Origin: Arthrobacter sp. MAHUQ-56 | Lineage (GTDB): Bacteria; Actinomycetota; Actinomycetes; Actinomycetales; Micrococcaceae | DNA length: 64,000 nt | Reading direction: 5' to 3' | Assembly (NCBI RefSeq): GCF_019710585.1 | Contig: NZ_JAIFZQ010000021.1 | Location: forward strand, 179,817 to 243,816 | Shown here: positions 8,642 to 17,512 of the stretch, piece by piece | Layout: every line of letters begins with the position of its first letter | Position numbering within the stretch: position 1 is the first letter of the stretch | Notes under the pieces: generated by a model | What the model was told of the DNA's origin: nothing | Databases searched by the model: none | Seen by the model: the letters and a program-made list of their open reading frames with translations, nothing else | Translations under genes and position numbers: made by a program

Positions 8642-9142
8642 ATGAGGGCACGAATCATCCCCGTCACCCCAGGTCCCGGCCAGGAATCGGTGTGGGACTA
8701 CCCCCGCCCACCGCGGGTGGAACCCTCCACCGAGCGGATCCGCATTGTCCTGGGCGGCGAAGTCATCGTGGACACCACCGACTCCGTGCGCGTGCTGGAG
8801 ACCAGCCATCCCCCGGTGTACTACCTTCCCCTGGAGGCATTCAGCCCCGGTGCCCTGGAACCGGCACCAGGCAGCAGCTTCTGCGAGTACAAGGGTGCTG
8901 CACGGTACCTGACGGTCCGGGGCGGTGGCGTGGCTGCGGAGGGGGCCGCCTGGCGCTACCCCGAGCCGGCAGCCGGGTTCGAAGCCCTGGCGGACCGGGT
9001 GGCTGTCTACCCCGGCAGGATGGACTACTGCGAGGTGGACGGCGAACGGGTCCGGGCCCAGGCCGGGGGATTCTACGGCGGCTGGATCACCGACAGGATT
9101 ACGGGACCCTTCAAGGGTGAAGCGGGCACCACCGGCTGGTAA
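8642..9142 (+). CDS. DUF427 domain protein
   Basis: A 166-residue cytoplasmic protein with the DUF427 beta-rich fold (about residues 30-135), recognised from the pattern RIVLGGEVIVDTTDSVRVLETSHPPVYYLP and the tail block VAVYPGRMDYCEVDGERV. The family has a small barrel-like fold and no agreed activity. It begins 21 nt after the XPB gene in the same direction and may be read from the same transcript, although DUF427 genes are found in many contexts. There are no membrane segments or signal peptide. Confidence 0.85.
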   Translation: MRARIIPVTPGPGQESVWDYPRPPRVEPSTERIRIVLGGEVIVDTTDSVRVLETSHPPVYYLPLEAFSPGALEPAPGSSFCEYKGAARYLTVRGGGVAAEGAAWRYPEPAAGFEALADRVAVYPGRMDYCEVDGERVRAQAGGFYGGWITDRITGPFKGEAGTTGW

Positions 9143-9166
9143 CCCCCACCAAGCTCCCAACGGACA

Positions 9167-9192
9167 TCCAGACAACTCCCAGTGTCTGGGAG
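9167..9192 (+). promoter_or_regulatory. Nested inverted repeats before the response-regulator gene
   Basis: Two overlapping palindromes: TCCAGACA (9167-9174) with TGTCTGGG (9183-9190), and CTCCCA (9176-9181) with TGGGAG (9187-9192). They end 12 nt before the start codon and cannot form at the same time as RNA hairpins. A response-regulator operator for autoregulation is the simplest reading; this is inference. Confidence 0.5.
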
Positions 9193-9204
9193 CATGATGG
9201 GAAC

Positions 9205-9918
9205 ATGAAGAAGAACGGCCCAGAAGCAAAGCTCCTCGTCGTGGACGACGAACCCAATATCCGTGAGCTGCTCTCCACCTCCCTGCGGTTCGCCGGCTTT
9301 GAAGTCGTCTCCGCCGCCAACGGCCGCGACGCCCTGGCTGCCGCCGATACGCATACTCCGGACCTGGCCGTGCTGGACGTCATGCTTCCTGACATGGACG
9401 GCTTTACGGTCACGCGGCGGCTCCGGGCCGCCGGCAAGCACTTCCCCGTCCTCTTCCTGACTGCCAAGGACGACACCGAGGACAAGGTCACCGGCCTCAC
9501 CGTTGGCGGCGACGACTACGTCACCAAGCCGTTCAGCCTCGATGAAGTGGTGGCGCGGATCCGCGCCGTGCTGCGGAGGACGCAGCCCCTGCTGGATGAC
9601 GATGACGCCATCATCCGGGTGGATGACCTGGAGCTCGACGACGACGCCCACGAGGTGCGCCGCGGCGGCACCGTCATCGAGCTGTCCCCCACTGAGTTCA
9701 AGCTCCTGCGCTACCTCATGCTCAACCCCAACCGCGTCCTGTCCAAGTCCCAGATCCTGGACCACGTCTGGGAGTACAACTTCAACGGCGACGCTTCCAT
9801 CGTGGAGTCCTACATTTCCTACCTGCGGCGGAAGGTGGACATCGATCCGGCCGCCCCTGCCCTGATCCAGACCAAGCGGGGCGTCGGCTACGTGCTCCGG
9901 ACGGCAGAAAAGCGCTGA
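9205..9918 (+). CDS. OmpR/PhoB-family response regulator
   Basis: A 237-residue two-component regulator. The receiver domain (about 8-122) has the acidic pair Asp14/Asp15, phosphoacceptor Asp58 (in LAVLDVM) and Lys108 (TKPFS). The effector domain (about 138-233) is an OmpR winged helix, with the typical ending TKRGVGYVLR. It resembles the TcrX/TrcR type of actinobacterial regulators. The partner kinase gene begins 2 nt after the stop. The promoter region carries nested palindromes that may be its own binding site. Confidence 0.95.
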   Translation: MKKNGPEAKLLVVDDEPNIRELLSTSLRFAGFEVVSAANGRDALAAADTHTPDLAVLDVMLPDMDGFTVTRRLRAAGKHFPVLFLTAKDDTEDKVTGLTVGGDDYVTKPFSLDEVVARIRAVLRRTQPLLDDDDAIIRVDDLELDDDAHEVRRGGTVIELSPTEFKLLRYLMLNPNRVLSKSQILDHVWEYNFNGDASIVESYISYLRRKVDIDPAAPALIQTKRGVGYVLRTAEKR

Positions 9919-9920
9919 CC

Positions 9921-11435
9921 TTGCTCAAGCGGTGGAAGGCGGCCTCGCTCCGGTCGCAGCTGGTGGCCATGATTATGGCGCTGCTGATTGTGGCCCTGAC
10001 GGTCACCGGTGCCGGGACGCTGACGCTGCTCCACAGCTACCTGCAGGCCCAGGTGGATGACAAGCTCAATGCCGCGGTGGAATCGGCCAAGAAGCAGCGC
10101 TCATTCACGCAGCTGCAGGCACCCAACCCGACCGTACCCACCGACTATTCCCTGATCCTCTTCGCCCCCGGCGAGGAACCGTATCCGTTCGGCGGGGACC
10201 CGGACATCCATCCCGATATCAGCTCCATCAGCGTGGACCAGGCCCAGGCACGCGGCGCGGTCCCCTACCAGGTCCGCGGAACTGACGGCGAAAACTGGCG
10301 GGTGGTGGCGGTAACGGTCCAGAACGGCCAGAGTACCGCCGTCGTGGTCATCGGCTTGTCCCTGGAGAGCGTTGACGACGTCCTCCAGCACGCCACCCTG
10401 GTGGTCACCGGGGTGGGGCTGCTGACGCTGTTGCTGGCGTCGCTCATTGCGAGCTGGACCGTTTCCCGCGCCTTCCGACCGTTGGCCCGGGTGGAAAAGA
10501 CTGCCGCCGCCATCGCCGCCGGGGACCTGTCACGCCGCGTGGAATTGGAGAACCCGGCGACCGAACTCGGCCGGCTCAGCAGCTCGCTGAATGCCATGCT
10601 GGCCCACATCGAGACGGCCTTCGCCGCCCGCACCGCTTCGGAATCGAGGATGCGGCGCTTCGCCGCCGACGCGTCCCACGAGCTGCGGACTCCCTTGGTG
10701 ACCATCCGCGGATTCTCGGAACTCTACCGCCACGGCGCGCTGACCACGGACGAGGACGTGGCCACTGCCATGGGCCGGATCGAAAGCGAAGCCAAGCGCA
10801 TGGGTTCGATGGTTGAGGACCTGCTCCTGCTCGCCCGGCTCGATGAACAGCGGCCGCTGCAGCAAAAACCCGTGGACCTCCAGCTGATTGCCCATGACGC
10901 GGTGGTGGACACCCAGGCCAGCGACCGTTCCCGGGTGATCTCGCTGACCGGGCTCGACGGCGGACCGGCCGCGCCCGCCCCGGTGCTGGGTGACGAAGCC
11001 AAACTGCGCCAAGTGGTGGGCAACCTCGTCGGCAATGCCTTGCGTTACACCCCCGAAGGCAGTCCTATCGAGTTGGCGGTCGGCGTCCGGCAGGCTGACG
11101 GTGCGGCGCGCTCCGTGATCGAGGTCCGGGACCACGGGCCCGGAATTTCGCAGGAGGACGCGTCCAAGGTCTTCGAACGTTTCTATCGGGCCGACACCTC
11201 CCGCACGCGCGAGACGGGCGGCAGCGGCCTCGGGCTCGCCATCGTCGCGGCGATCGTGGGATCCCACGGCGGATCGGTGCGGGTGGAGAAGACCGACGGC
11301 GGCGGCGCGACTTTGGTGGTAAGCCTTCCCCGGCGGGAGGAGGCACTGCCGGCGCCCGGCGGGGATTCCGCTGCTGCGGCGGCCGTGGACGACGGGCAGG
11401 ACGCCGAAGGCGGCGGCAGGGTTTTCCACATATAG
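9921..11435 (+). CDS. Membrane sensor histidine kinase
   Basis: A 504-residue partner of the preceding regulator. TM1 is about 13-37, a roughly 120-residue extracellular sensor region follows, TM2 is about 158-181, then HAMP (182-235), HisKA with His253 in ASHELRTP, and an HATPase domain with the N-box around Asn372 (GNALRYTP), DHGPGIS (404-410) and GSGLGLA (434-440). The start is a TTG 2 nt after the regulator's stop, implying translational coupling. The last 35 residues are a low-complexity Ala/Asp/Gly tail. The signal is unknown; the extracellular region has no recognised domain. Confidence 0.95.
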   Translation: MLKRWKAASLRSQLVAMIMALLIVALTVTGAGTLTLLHSYLQAQVDDKLNAAVESAKKQRSFTQLQAPNPTVPTDYSLILFAPGEEPYPFGGDPDIHPDISSISVDQAQARGAVPYQVRGTDGENWRVVAVTVQNGQSTAVVVIGLSLESVDDVLQHATLVVTGVGLLTLLLASLIASWTVSRAFRPLARVEKTAAAIAAGDLSRRVELENPATELGRLSSSLNAMLAHIETAFAARTASESRMRRFAADASHELRTPLVTIRGFSELYRHGALTTDEDVATAMGRIESEAKRMGSMVEDLLLLARLDEQRPLQQKPVDLQLIAHDAVVDTQASDRSRVISLTGLDGGPAAPAPVLGDEAKLRQVVGNLVGNALRYTPEGSPIELAVGVRQADGAARSVIEVRDHGPGISQEDASKVFERFYRADTSRTRETGGSGLGLAIVAAIVGSHGGSVRVEKTDGGGATLVVSLPRREEALPAPGGDSAAAAAVDDGQDAEGGGRVFHI

Positions 11436-11537
11436 CAGCCCGCCATGGCACGCTGCCCTGCGGCTCCCTAGGCTCGTGGCAGCAGCCCGGAACCGCCGGG
11501 CAGGGAAGCGGCTCCGCCGCGAATCGAAAGGCACGCC

Positions 11538-11825
11538 ATGAGCATCATTTCCGTCGACACCGAACTGCTGCAGCTCAAGTCCGCCAATGTCCAGGCGACC
11601 GTGGACAGGATCAGCGCAGACGTGCAGGCCATGAAGTACGGCCTGGATGAGCTGCAGGGTTCCTGGCGGGGATCTGCCGCCACTAACTTCCAGGCGCTCA
11701 TGACCGAGTGGACCATCACGCAGGGCCGGGTGGAGGCGTCCCTGGCATCGATCAACGCGGCCCTTGCCTCTGCGGCCGCCACGTATGCCCAGGCCGAGCA
11801 GGGCAACACGCAGCGCTTCAGCTGA
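11538..11825 (+). CDS. WXG100-family (ESAT-6-like) secreted protein
   Basis: A 95-residue helical-hairpin protein with the Trp-Xaa-Gly turn as SWRGSA (around residue 47). Size and spacing fit the WXG100 family exported by ESX/type VII systems. GAAAGG lies upstream of the ATG. No EccC ATPase, second WXG partner or other secretion component is in the window, so it is an orphan here. It follows the kinase gene by about 100 nt. Its stop lies only 8 nt from the IS481 target duplication, so its 3' flank has been changed by the insertion. Confidence 0.88.
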   Translation: MSIISVDTELLQLKSANVQATVDRISADVQAMKYGLDELQGSWRGSAATNFQALMTEWTITQGRVEASLASINAALASAAATYAQAEQGNTQRFS

Positions 11826-11832
11826 TAGCCAG

Positions 11833-11838
11833 ACTAGG
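11833..11838. repeat. Left target-site duplication of the IS481 element (ACTAGG)
   Basis: ACTAGG directly abuts the left inverted repeat and is repeated exactly at 12953-12958 beyond the right one. It fits the NCTAGN target preference reported for IS481. Confidence 0.93.
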
Positions 11839-12826
11839 TGTACTGCCCAGGCAGGTTGGTTAAGCGGCTGATGGGCGCGTGGCCTCCGATTGCGGTGTGG
11901 GGCCTGTGGTGATTGTAGTGGTGCAGCCATGCCGGGAGGGCGTTTCTGCGGGCTGATTCGGTAGCGTAGAAGCGCTTGAATGCCCACCCATCGGCGAGGG
12001 TCCGGTGGAAGCGTTCGATCTTTCCGTTGGTTTGCGGGCGGTAGGGCCGGGTCTTCTTTGCCTTTATGTCCAGCTCGCGGCAGGTGTCTCGCCAGAGGTG
12101 GGATTTGTAGGCCGATCCGTTGTCGGAGAGAACCCGCTCGACGGTGACGCCTCGGGCGGCGAACCAGGACACTGCACGCCTGAGCACGCCAACTGCGGTG
12201 ACGGCCGTTTCGTCGCCGTGGATCTCTGCATAGGCGACCCGTGAGTGGTCGTCAATGACGGTGTGGACATAGGCGGTCCCGATCAGCGGGTTATGGTGCC
12301 TGCTGCGCGACTTTGGCAGGGTTCCTGCCCGGTTCTGTTTGCCTTGCTGCCGGCCGACGTAGCGCCAGCCGCCGCCGTCGGGGATGTTGCCGAGTTTCTT
12401 TACATCGACGTGGATCATCGCTCCGGGAGTCTCGTGCTCGTAGCGGCGGATGACTTCTCCGGTGCGCTTGTCCACGTGATGAAGGCGGTTCAGACGGCAC
12501 CGGACCAGGACCGCGTGCACGGTCGAGGCCGGCATGGCCAGCTTGGCTCCGATCGCGACCGGACCCAGCCGCTGCTTCCAGCGCAGGTGCACAACCTTGC
12601 GCACCAGCTGCTGCGGCGTTCGGTTGGCCACCCTGTGCGGGCACGAGGACCTATCAGCCATACCCGCCTCACCCATCGCGGCGTAACGGGCCGCCCATCG
12701 TTTCGCGGTCGGCCAGGAGCAGTTGAACTGCTCGGCAGCCCGGGATACCGGCCAGCCGTGGTCCACGACCAGACGCGCGACGCGTAAACGTTGGCGTGGA
12801 GTCAAAGCGGCATTAGCGTGGGACAT
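11834..12826 (-). CDS. IS481-family transposase
   Basis: A 330-residue DDE transposase, apparently intact. The N-terminal third is a helix-turn-helix region (LTPRQRLRVARLVVDHG). The catalytic core shows Asp in HVDVKKLG, Asp in VLSDNGSAY and Glu in NGKIERFHR. AGGAGG lies before the ATG at 12826. The frame runs out through the left end of the element: the last sense codon straddles the boundary and the stop TAG (11836-11834) lies wholly in the target duplication. Confidence 0.97.
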   Translation of the reverse strand: MSHANAALTPRQRLRVARLVVDHGWPVSRAAEQFNCSWPTAKRWAARYAAMGEAGMADRSSCPHRVANRTPQQLVRKVVHLRWKQRLGPVAIGAKLAMPASTVHAVLVRCRLNRLHHVDKRTGEVIRRYEHETPGAMIHVDVKKLGNIPDGGGWRYVGRQQGKQNRAGTLPKSRSRHHNPLIGTAYVHTVIDDHSRVAYAEIHGDETAVTAVGVLRRAVSWFAARGVTVERVLSDNGSAYKSHLWRDTCRELDIKAKKTRPYRPQTNGKIERFHRTLADGWAFKRFYATESARRNALPAWLHHYNHHRPHTAIGGHAPISRLTNLPGQYT

Positions 12827-12952
12827 GAGGACCTCCTGGTCGCTGCAGCGGTTGTCTAAGCAACTCCACTGTGCAACCGGAGGTCCTCACCTTTGGCTCA
12901 ACGACTCCAGCGAGTCATCACATTCACCGAACCAACGTCCCTGGGCAGTACA
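11839..12952. mobile_element. Complete IS481-family insertion sequence, 1114 bp
   Basis: The element has 23-bp terminal inverted repeats beginning TGTACTGCCCAGG: left 11839-11861 and right 12930-12952, which match at 20 of 23 positions. It carries one transposase gene and is flanked by a perfect 6-bp ACTAGG duplication, so it inserted by transposition and has not decayed. It sits between the WXG100 gene and the 3' end of the RNase HI gene, with neither frame broken. Confidence 0.95.
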
Positions 12953-12958
12953 ACTAGG
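12953..12958. repeat. Right target-site duplication of the IS481 element (ACTAGG)
   Basis: This is the second copy of the duplicated target. It contains the TAG stop codon of the RNase HI gene (minus strand, 12956-12954). Confidence 0.93.
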
Positions 12959-13952
12959 CCTCGGGGGTGCCCTGGTGGAACCGCAGGCGCCAGCGGCCGC
13001 CGTCCAGCACCCACAGGGAACTTCTCAGCGTGGTGCCGGACCGTGCGAAGCTGCGGTAGGTCAGCAGGACAGCGTCGGTGCCTACAGGGTCGGCGCCCAG
13101 GATCTCGATCTCCGTGCGTTCCCCCGGGTCCTCTTCGAGGGCCATCATCATCGCATCGCGGGTCCACATCCGCCCGGAGCTGCCGATTTCCATGAAATCC
13201 GGGTGCAGCAGGACGGCCGTCCGGCCGATGTCCCCGCGCACCAGCGGGCCCAGCAGCTCGCGTTCGAGTTCCTCCACGAGGGCCTCCGGCGGCACGGCGC
13301 TGCCCTGCCGGGTGGCTTCAGCGACCTCAAGTGCTTCATCGTTCAATTCGCTGAACAGGTCAAGCTCATCGAAGGCGGAGACCTGTGCCGGAACGGCACG
13401 TGGTGTGCTGCCGGTTGCCGGGGGCAGCCCGACGCCTGAGGGGGCGTGCTCCCCCGCGCCGGCTCCGGTGGCGGGAGCGTGGTGGGCGCCGGGGAACCCC
13501 GGACCGGACCGGGCCGCTACGCCCTGCTGGTATGCCGTGGCCGCGGCCCTGGCGCGCTCGTCTGCGGCCTCGTTCAGGTCGTGCCCGGCATGGCCCTTGA
13601 CCCATTCGAACGTATAGCTCCGGCCTGCCAGTGCCCGGTCGAGTTCCTTCAGGAGTTCCACGTTGAGGACGGGCTTGCCGTCGGCCTTGCGCCAGCCCTT
13701 GCGTTTCCAGCCCGGCATCCACTTAGTGATGGAGTTGATCACGTACTGGCTGTCGCAAAGGATCCGCAAGTCCTCACCGGGGAGGTGCGCGGTGGCGCGC
13801 AGAAGATCCAGGACCGCCATTAGCTCGCCCTGGTTGTTGGTGCCGTGCGGCCAGCCGCCGGCCCGCCAGCAGTCGTCATTCACATACCAGGCCCATCCGG
13901 CAGGACCGGGATTGCCCAAGGCCGAGCCGTCAGCCGCTGCAGTAATCGTCAC
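12954..13952 (-). CDS. Ribonuclease HI fused to an NTF2-like (DUF4440) domain
   Basis: A 332-residue fusion. Residues 1-140 are RNase HI, which cuts the RNA strand of RNA-DNA hybrids; the active-site set Asp8, Glu43, Asp67, His121 and Asp131 is intact. A low-complexity linker (about 140-215) joins it to a DUF4440/SnoaL-like domain (about 220-330) containing LVRGDIGRTAVLLHPDFMEI and ending in WRLRFHQGTP. The start is the GTG at 13952, with AGGA 7 nt upstream and the domain starting at once; an ATG at 14009 would add 19 atypical residues. Its stop codon lies in the IS481 target site. Confidence 0.9.
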   Translation of the reverse strand: MTITAAADGSALGNPGPAGWAWYVNDDCWRAGGWPHGTNNQGELMAVLDLLRATAHLPGEDLRILCDSQYVINSITKWMPGWKRKGWRKADGKPVLNVELLKELDRALAGRSYTFEWVKGHAGHDLNEAADERARAAATAYQQGVAARSGPGFPGAHHAPATGAGAGEHAPSGVGLPPATGSTPRAVPAQVSAFDELDLFSELNDEALEVAEATRQGSAVPPEALVEELERELLGPLVRGDIGRTAVLLHPDFMEIGSSGRMWTRDAMMMALEEDPGERTEIEILGADPVGTDAVLLTYRSFARSGTTLRSSLWVLDGGRWRLRFHQGTPEA

Positions 13953-14044
13953 CGGTCCATCCTGCCAGACCGGGACGGCAATGGAAGGTTGCAGCGCCCC
14001 GGGCTCCACCGGGAAGGACGAAATGGCACCGCTGCGCCTTCGCG

Positions 14045-14058
14045 GGAAAACGTTTACC
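14045..14058 (+). promoter_or_regulatory. LacI-type operator, upstream copy
   Basis: GGAAAA-CG-TTTACC, an imperfect palindrome centred on CG at 14051-14052, just upstream of the -35 box of the sugar-binding-protein gene. Its centre is 65 bp from the downstream copy. Confidence 0.6.
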
Positions 14059-14066
14059 GAAATCTC

Positions 14067-14096
14067 TTGACGCCGCCGGGCGGTTCGCGAAACAAT
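14067..14096 (+). promoter_or_regulatory. Promoter of the sugar-binding-protein gene
   Basis: -35 TTGACG (14067-14072) and -10 AACAAT (14091-14096) are separated by 18 nt. The promoter lies between two LacI-type operators. Confidence 0.6.
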
Positions 14097-14109
14097 CGCT
14101 GAACAAGCC

Positions 14110-14123
14110 AGAAAACGCTTTCT
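14110..14123 (+). promoter_or_regulatory. LacI-type operator, downstream copy
   Basis: AGAAAA-CG-CTTTCT, palindromic at 5 of 6 pairs and centred on CG at 14116-14117, placed after the predicted transcription start where a bound repressor would block elongation. Confidence 0.6.
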
Positions 14124-14179
14124 CGTCGCGGAAGCTCACCACTCCCAGGACGAGGGCAACCCTCCCGGAAGGAACATCA

Positions 14180-15490
14180 ATGACGATTCCAGTCGTAAGC
14201 CGGCGGAAATTCCAGCTGGGCGCGGCCGCCCTGGCCCTCTCCATCCTGGCCACGGGCTGCGGCGCGCCCGGCGGCTCGGGCGATAACGGCCAGGTCACCC
14301 TGCGGTTCGCATGGTGGGGCAACGAATACCTGAACGCGCAGACCGAAAAGGTCATCGCCGCGTTCGAGGCATCCCACCCCAACATCAAGATCAAGACGGA
14401 GCCGGGCGAGTGGTCCAGCTACTGGGACAAGCTGGCCACCAAGACTGCGGCCAACGATGCTCCGGACGTCATCCAGATGGACCAGAAGTACATCGCCGAA
14501 TACGGCGGCCGCGGAGCCCTGATGGACCTCTCCAAGCAAAGCGGCATCGATACCGCCAAGCTGGACAAGGAAGCCCTGGCCTCAGGCCAGTACGACGGCG
14601 CCCAGTATGGCCTCAGCACCGGCCAGAACGCCTACGTGATCATGGCCAACACCAAGGTTTTCGAGGCAGCAGGCGTTCCACTGCCAAACGACAAGACCTG
14701 GACCTGGAAGGACTTCGTCGACACGGCGGCGAAGATCAGCGCCGCCGGCGACGGGAAGAACTACGGAGCCGCCTATGGCAGCAACGAGGCAGACCTCATC
14801 ATCTGGCTGCGCCAGCACGGCGAGAATCTCTACTCCCAGGACGGCAAGCTCGACTTTGACACCGCAACGGCCGCGTCGTTCTGGGAACGGCTCAAGGAGC
14901 AGCGTGACTCCAAGGCCAGCCCGCCGGCGAACGTGGCCACGGAAGACTCGGGGGCGAGCCTCGAACAGAGCCTGTTCGGCACCAACCGCGTCGGCATGGC
15001 CTGGTGGTGGACCAACCAGCTCGGCTCGCTCCAGTCCACCACGGGAAGCAGCATCAAAATGCTGCGGGCTCCAAGCACCGAAGGCGCATCGGCCAGCAAC
15101 GGAATGTACTACAAACCCACCATGTTCTGGTCCGCGTCCTCACGTTCCAAGCACCCTGCACAGGCCGCTGAGTTCATCAACTACCTCACCAACAGCCCGG
15201 AAGCGGGCAACATCCTGATGACGGACAGGGGCGTTCCCACGAATGCCGACATCGTCAGCAGCATCACCGCCTCGTTGAAGCCGGCCGACACCACCGTGGT
15301 TGGCTTCCTCAAGGACATTGCCCCTGACATCAAGGATGCGCCGCCGGTGCCCCCGGTTGGCGCCGGCAGCGTCCAGAACGTGATCAAGCGATACACCGAC
15401 GAGGTTCTGTACGACCGGCTGACGCCGCAGGCAGCCGCCGAAGCGTTCAAGAAGGAAGTCCAGGGAATGCTGGATTCGGCACGGAAGTAG
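14180..15490 (+). CDS. CUT1-type sugar ABC transporter substrate-binding lipoprotein
   Basis: A 436-residue extracytoplasmic solute-binding protein of the MalE-like (SBP type 1) family. It has a lipoprotein signal with lipobox LATGCG (lipidated Cys near 31), then the opening strand VTLRFAWWGNEYLNAQTEKVIAAF. No permease or ATPase gene is adjacent; the next gene, groEL, converges. It would need permeases from elsewhere and could use the solitary ATPase at 55987. Paired LacI-type operators bracket its promoter and resemble those of the GH13 gene at 60171, so an alpha-glucoside substrate is possible but unproven. An AGGA-type site lies before the ATG. Confidence 0.9.
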   Translation: MTIPVVSRRKFQLGAAALALSILATGCGAPGGSGDNGQVTLRFAWWGNEYLNAQTEKVIAAFEASHPNIKIKTEPGEWSSYWDKLATKTAANDAPDVIQMDQKYIAEYGGRGALMDLSKQSGIDTAKLDKEALASGQYDGAQYGLSTGQNAYVIMANTKVFEAAGVPLPNDKTWTWKDFVDTAAKISAAGDGKNYGAAYGSNEADLIIWLRQHGENLYSQDGKLDFDTATAASFWERLKEQRDSKASPPANVATEDSGASLEQSLFGTNRVGMAWWWTNQLGSLQSTTGSSIKMLRAPSTEGASASNGMYYKPTMFWSASSRSKHPAQAAEFINYLTNSPEAGNILMTDRGVPTNADIVSSITASLKPADTTVVGFLKDIAPDIKDAPPVPPVGAGSVQNVIKRYTDEVLYDRLTPQAAAEAFKKEVQGMLDSARK

Positions 15491-15527
15491 CCTCCCGCCC
15501 TGGAACAAAATGCATCCTGGAACAAAA

Positions 15528-15556
15528 ATGCGGCCCCCTCCACGAGGGGGCCGCAT
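15528..15556. terminator. Bidirectional terminator between the binding protein and groEL
   Basis: A 13-bp perfect stem (ATGCGGCCCCCTC / GAGGGGGCCGCAT) with a 3-nt loop, followed by TTT on the plus strand and preceded by AAAAA, which reads as a T run on the minus strand. It serves both converging genes. Confidence 0.9.
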
Positions 15557-15590
15557 TTCATGTCAGCGGGACAGGTCCCGGCAGGAAGGC

Positions 15591-17225
<1,635 letters not shown>

Positions 17226-17401
17226 AACGGCAGTAGTCCTTTCGGGACAGTCGTTAAGAATGAACCTTCGCTGCAGTGCCCGCGACGGACGATCCTTTGA
17301 CGGCGGCCTCTGTATGCCTCCGGGCAGGGATCTCACTGAAGTGAGGTGTTTCCTTCGCTCCTTGACCGGTGCCCGCTCCGCCGGCCGGAACCAGGCTTTG
17401 C

Positions 17402-17428
17402 TTAGCAGTCGGTGCGTCAGAGTGCTAA
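17402..17428 (-). promoter_or_regulatory. CIRCE element 1 (HrcA operator)
   Basis: TTAGCAGTC (17402-17410), 9-nt spacer, GAGTGCTAA (17420-17428): 8 of 9 arm pairs fit the CIRCE consensus. It lies just downstream of the predicted groEL transcription start. Confidence 0.9.
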
Positions 17429-17433
17429 GTCAA

Positions 17434-17462
17434 TAATTAGCACTCCCCAGGTGAGAGTGCAA
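17434..17462 (-). promoter_or_regulatory. groEL promoter
   Basis: On the minus strand, -35 TTGCAC (17462-17457) and -10 TAATTA (17439-17434) with a 17-nt spacer. Both boxes overlap CIRCE element 2. Confidence 0.65.
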
Positions 17463-17463
17463 G
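17437..17463 (-). promoter_or_regulatory. CIRCE element 2 (HrcA operator)
   Basis: TTAGCACTC (17437-17445), 9-nt spacer, GAGTGCAAG (17455-17463). The left arm is perfect and the right arm differs at the last positions. Nine bases separate it from element 1. Confidence 0.85.
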
Positions 17464-17512
17464 CGATAAGGCGCCGCTGCGGCCTCTGGACGGGACACTT
17501 CGCTATCGGCGA

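Noticed and set aside
6926..9229. A 767-codon minus-strand open frame opposite the XPB helicase
   Set aside because: It mirrors the GC-rich codon positions of XPB and DUF427, has low-complexity Gly/Val/His composition and no recognisable domain. It is a high-GC shadow.
10530..11987. A 485-codon minus-strand frame opposite the histidine kinase and WXG100 gene
   Set aside because: No family features, and it runs into the IS481 element; the plus-strand kinase domains are unambiguous.
11839..12952. Possible composite transposon or wider mobile island
   Set aside because: Only one IS copy is present and flanking genes have ordinary housekeeping character with a clean 6-bp duplication; no second copy or cargo.
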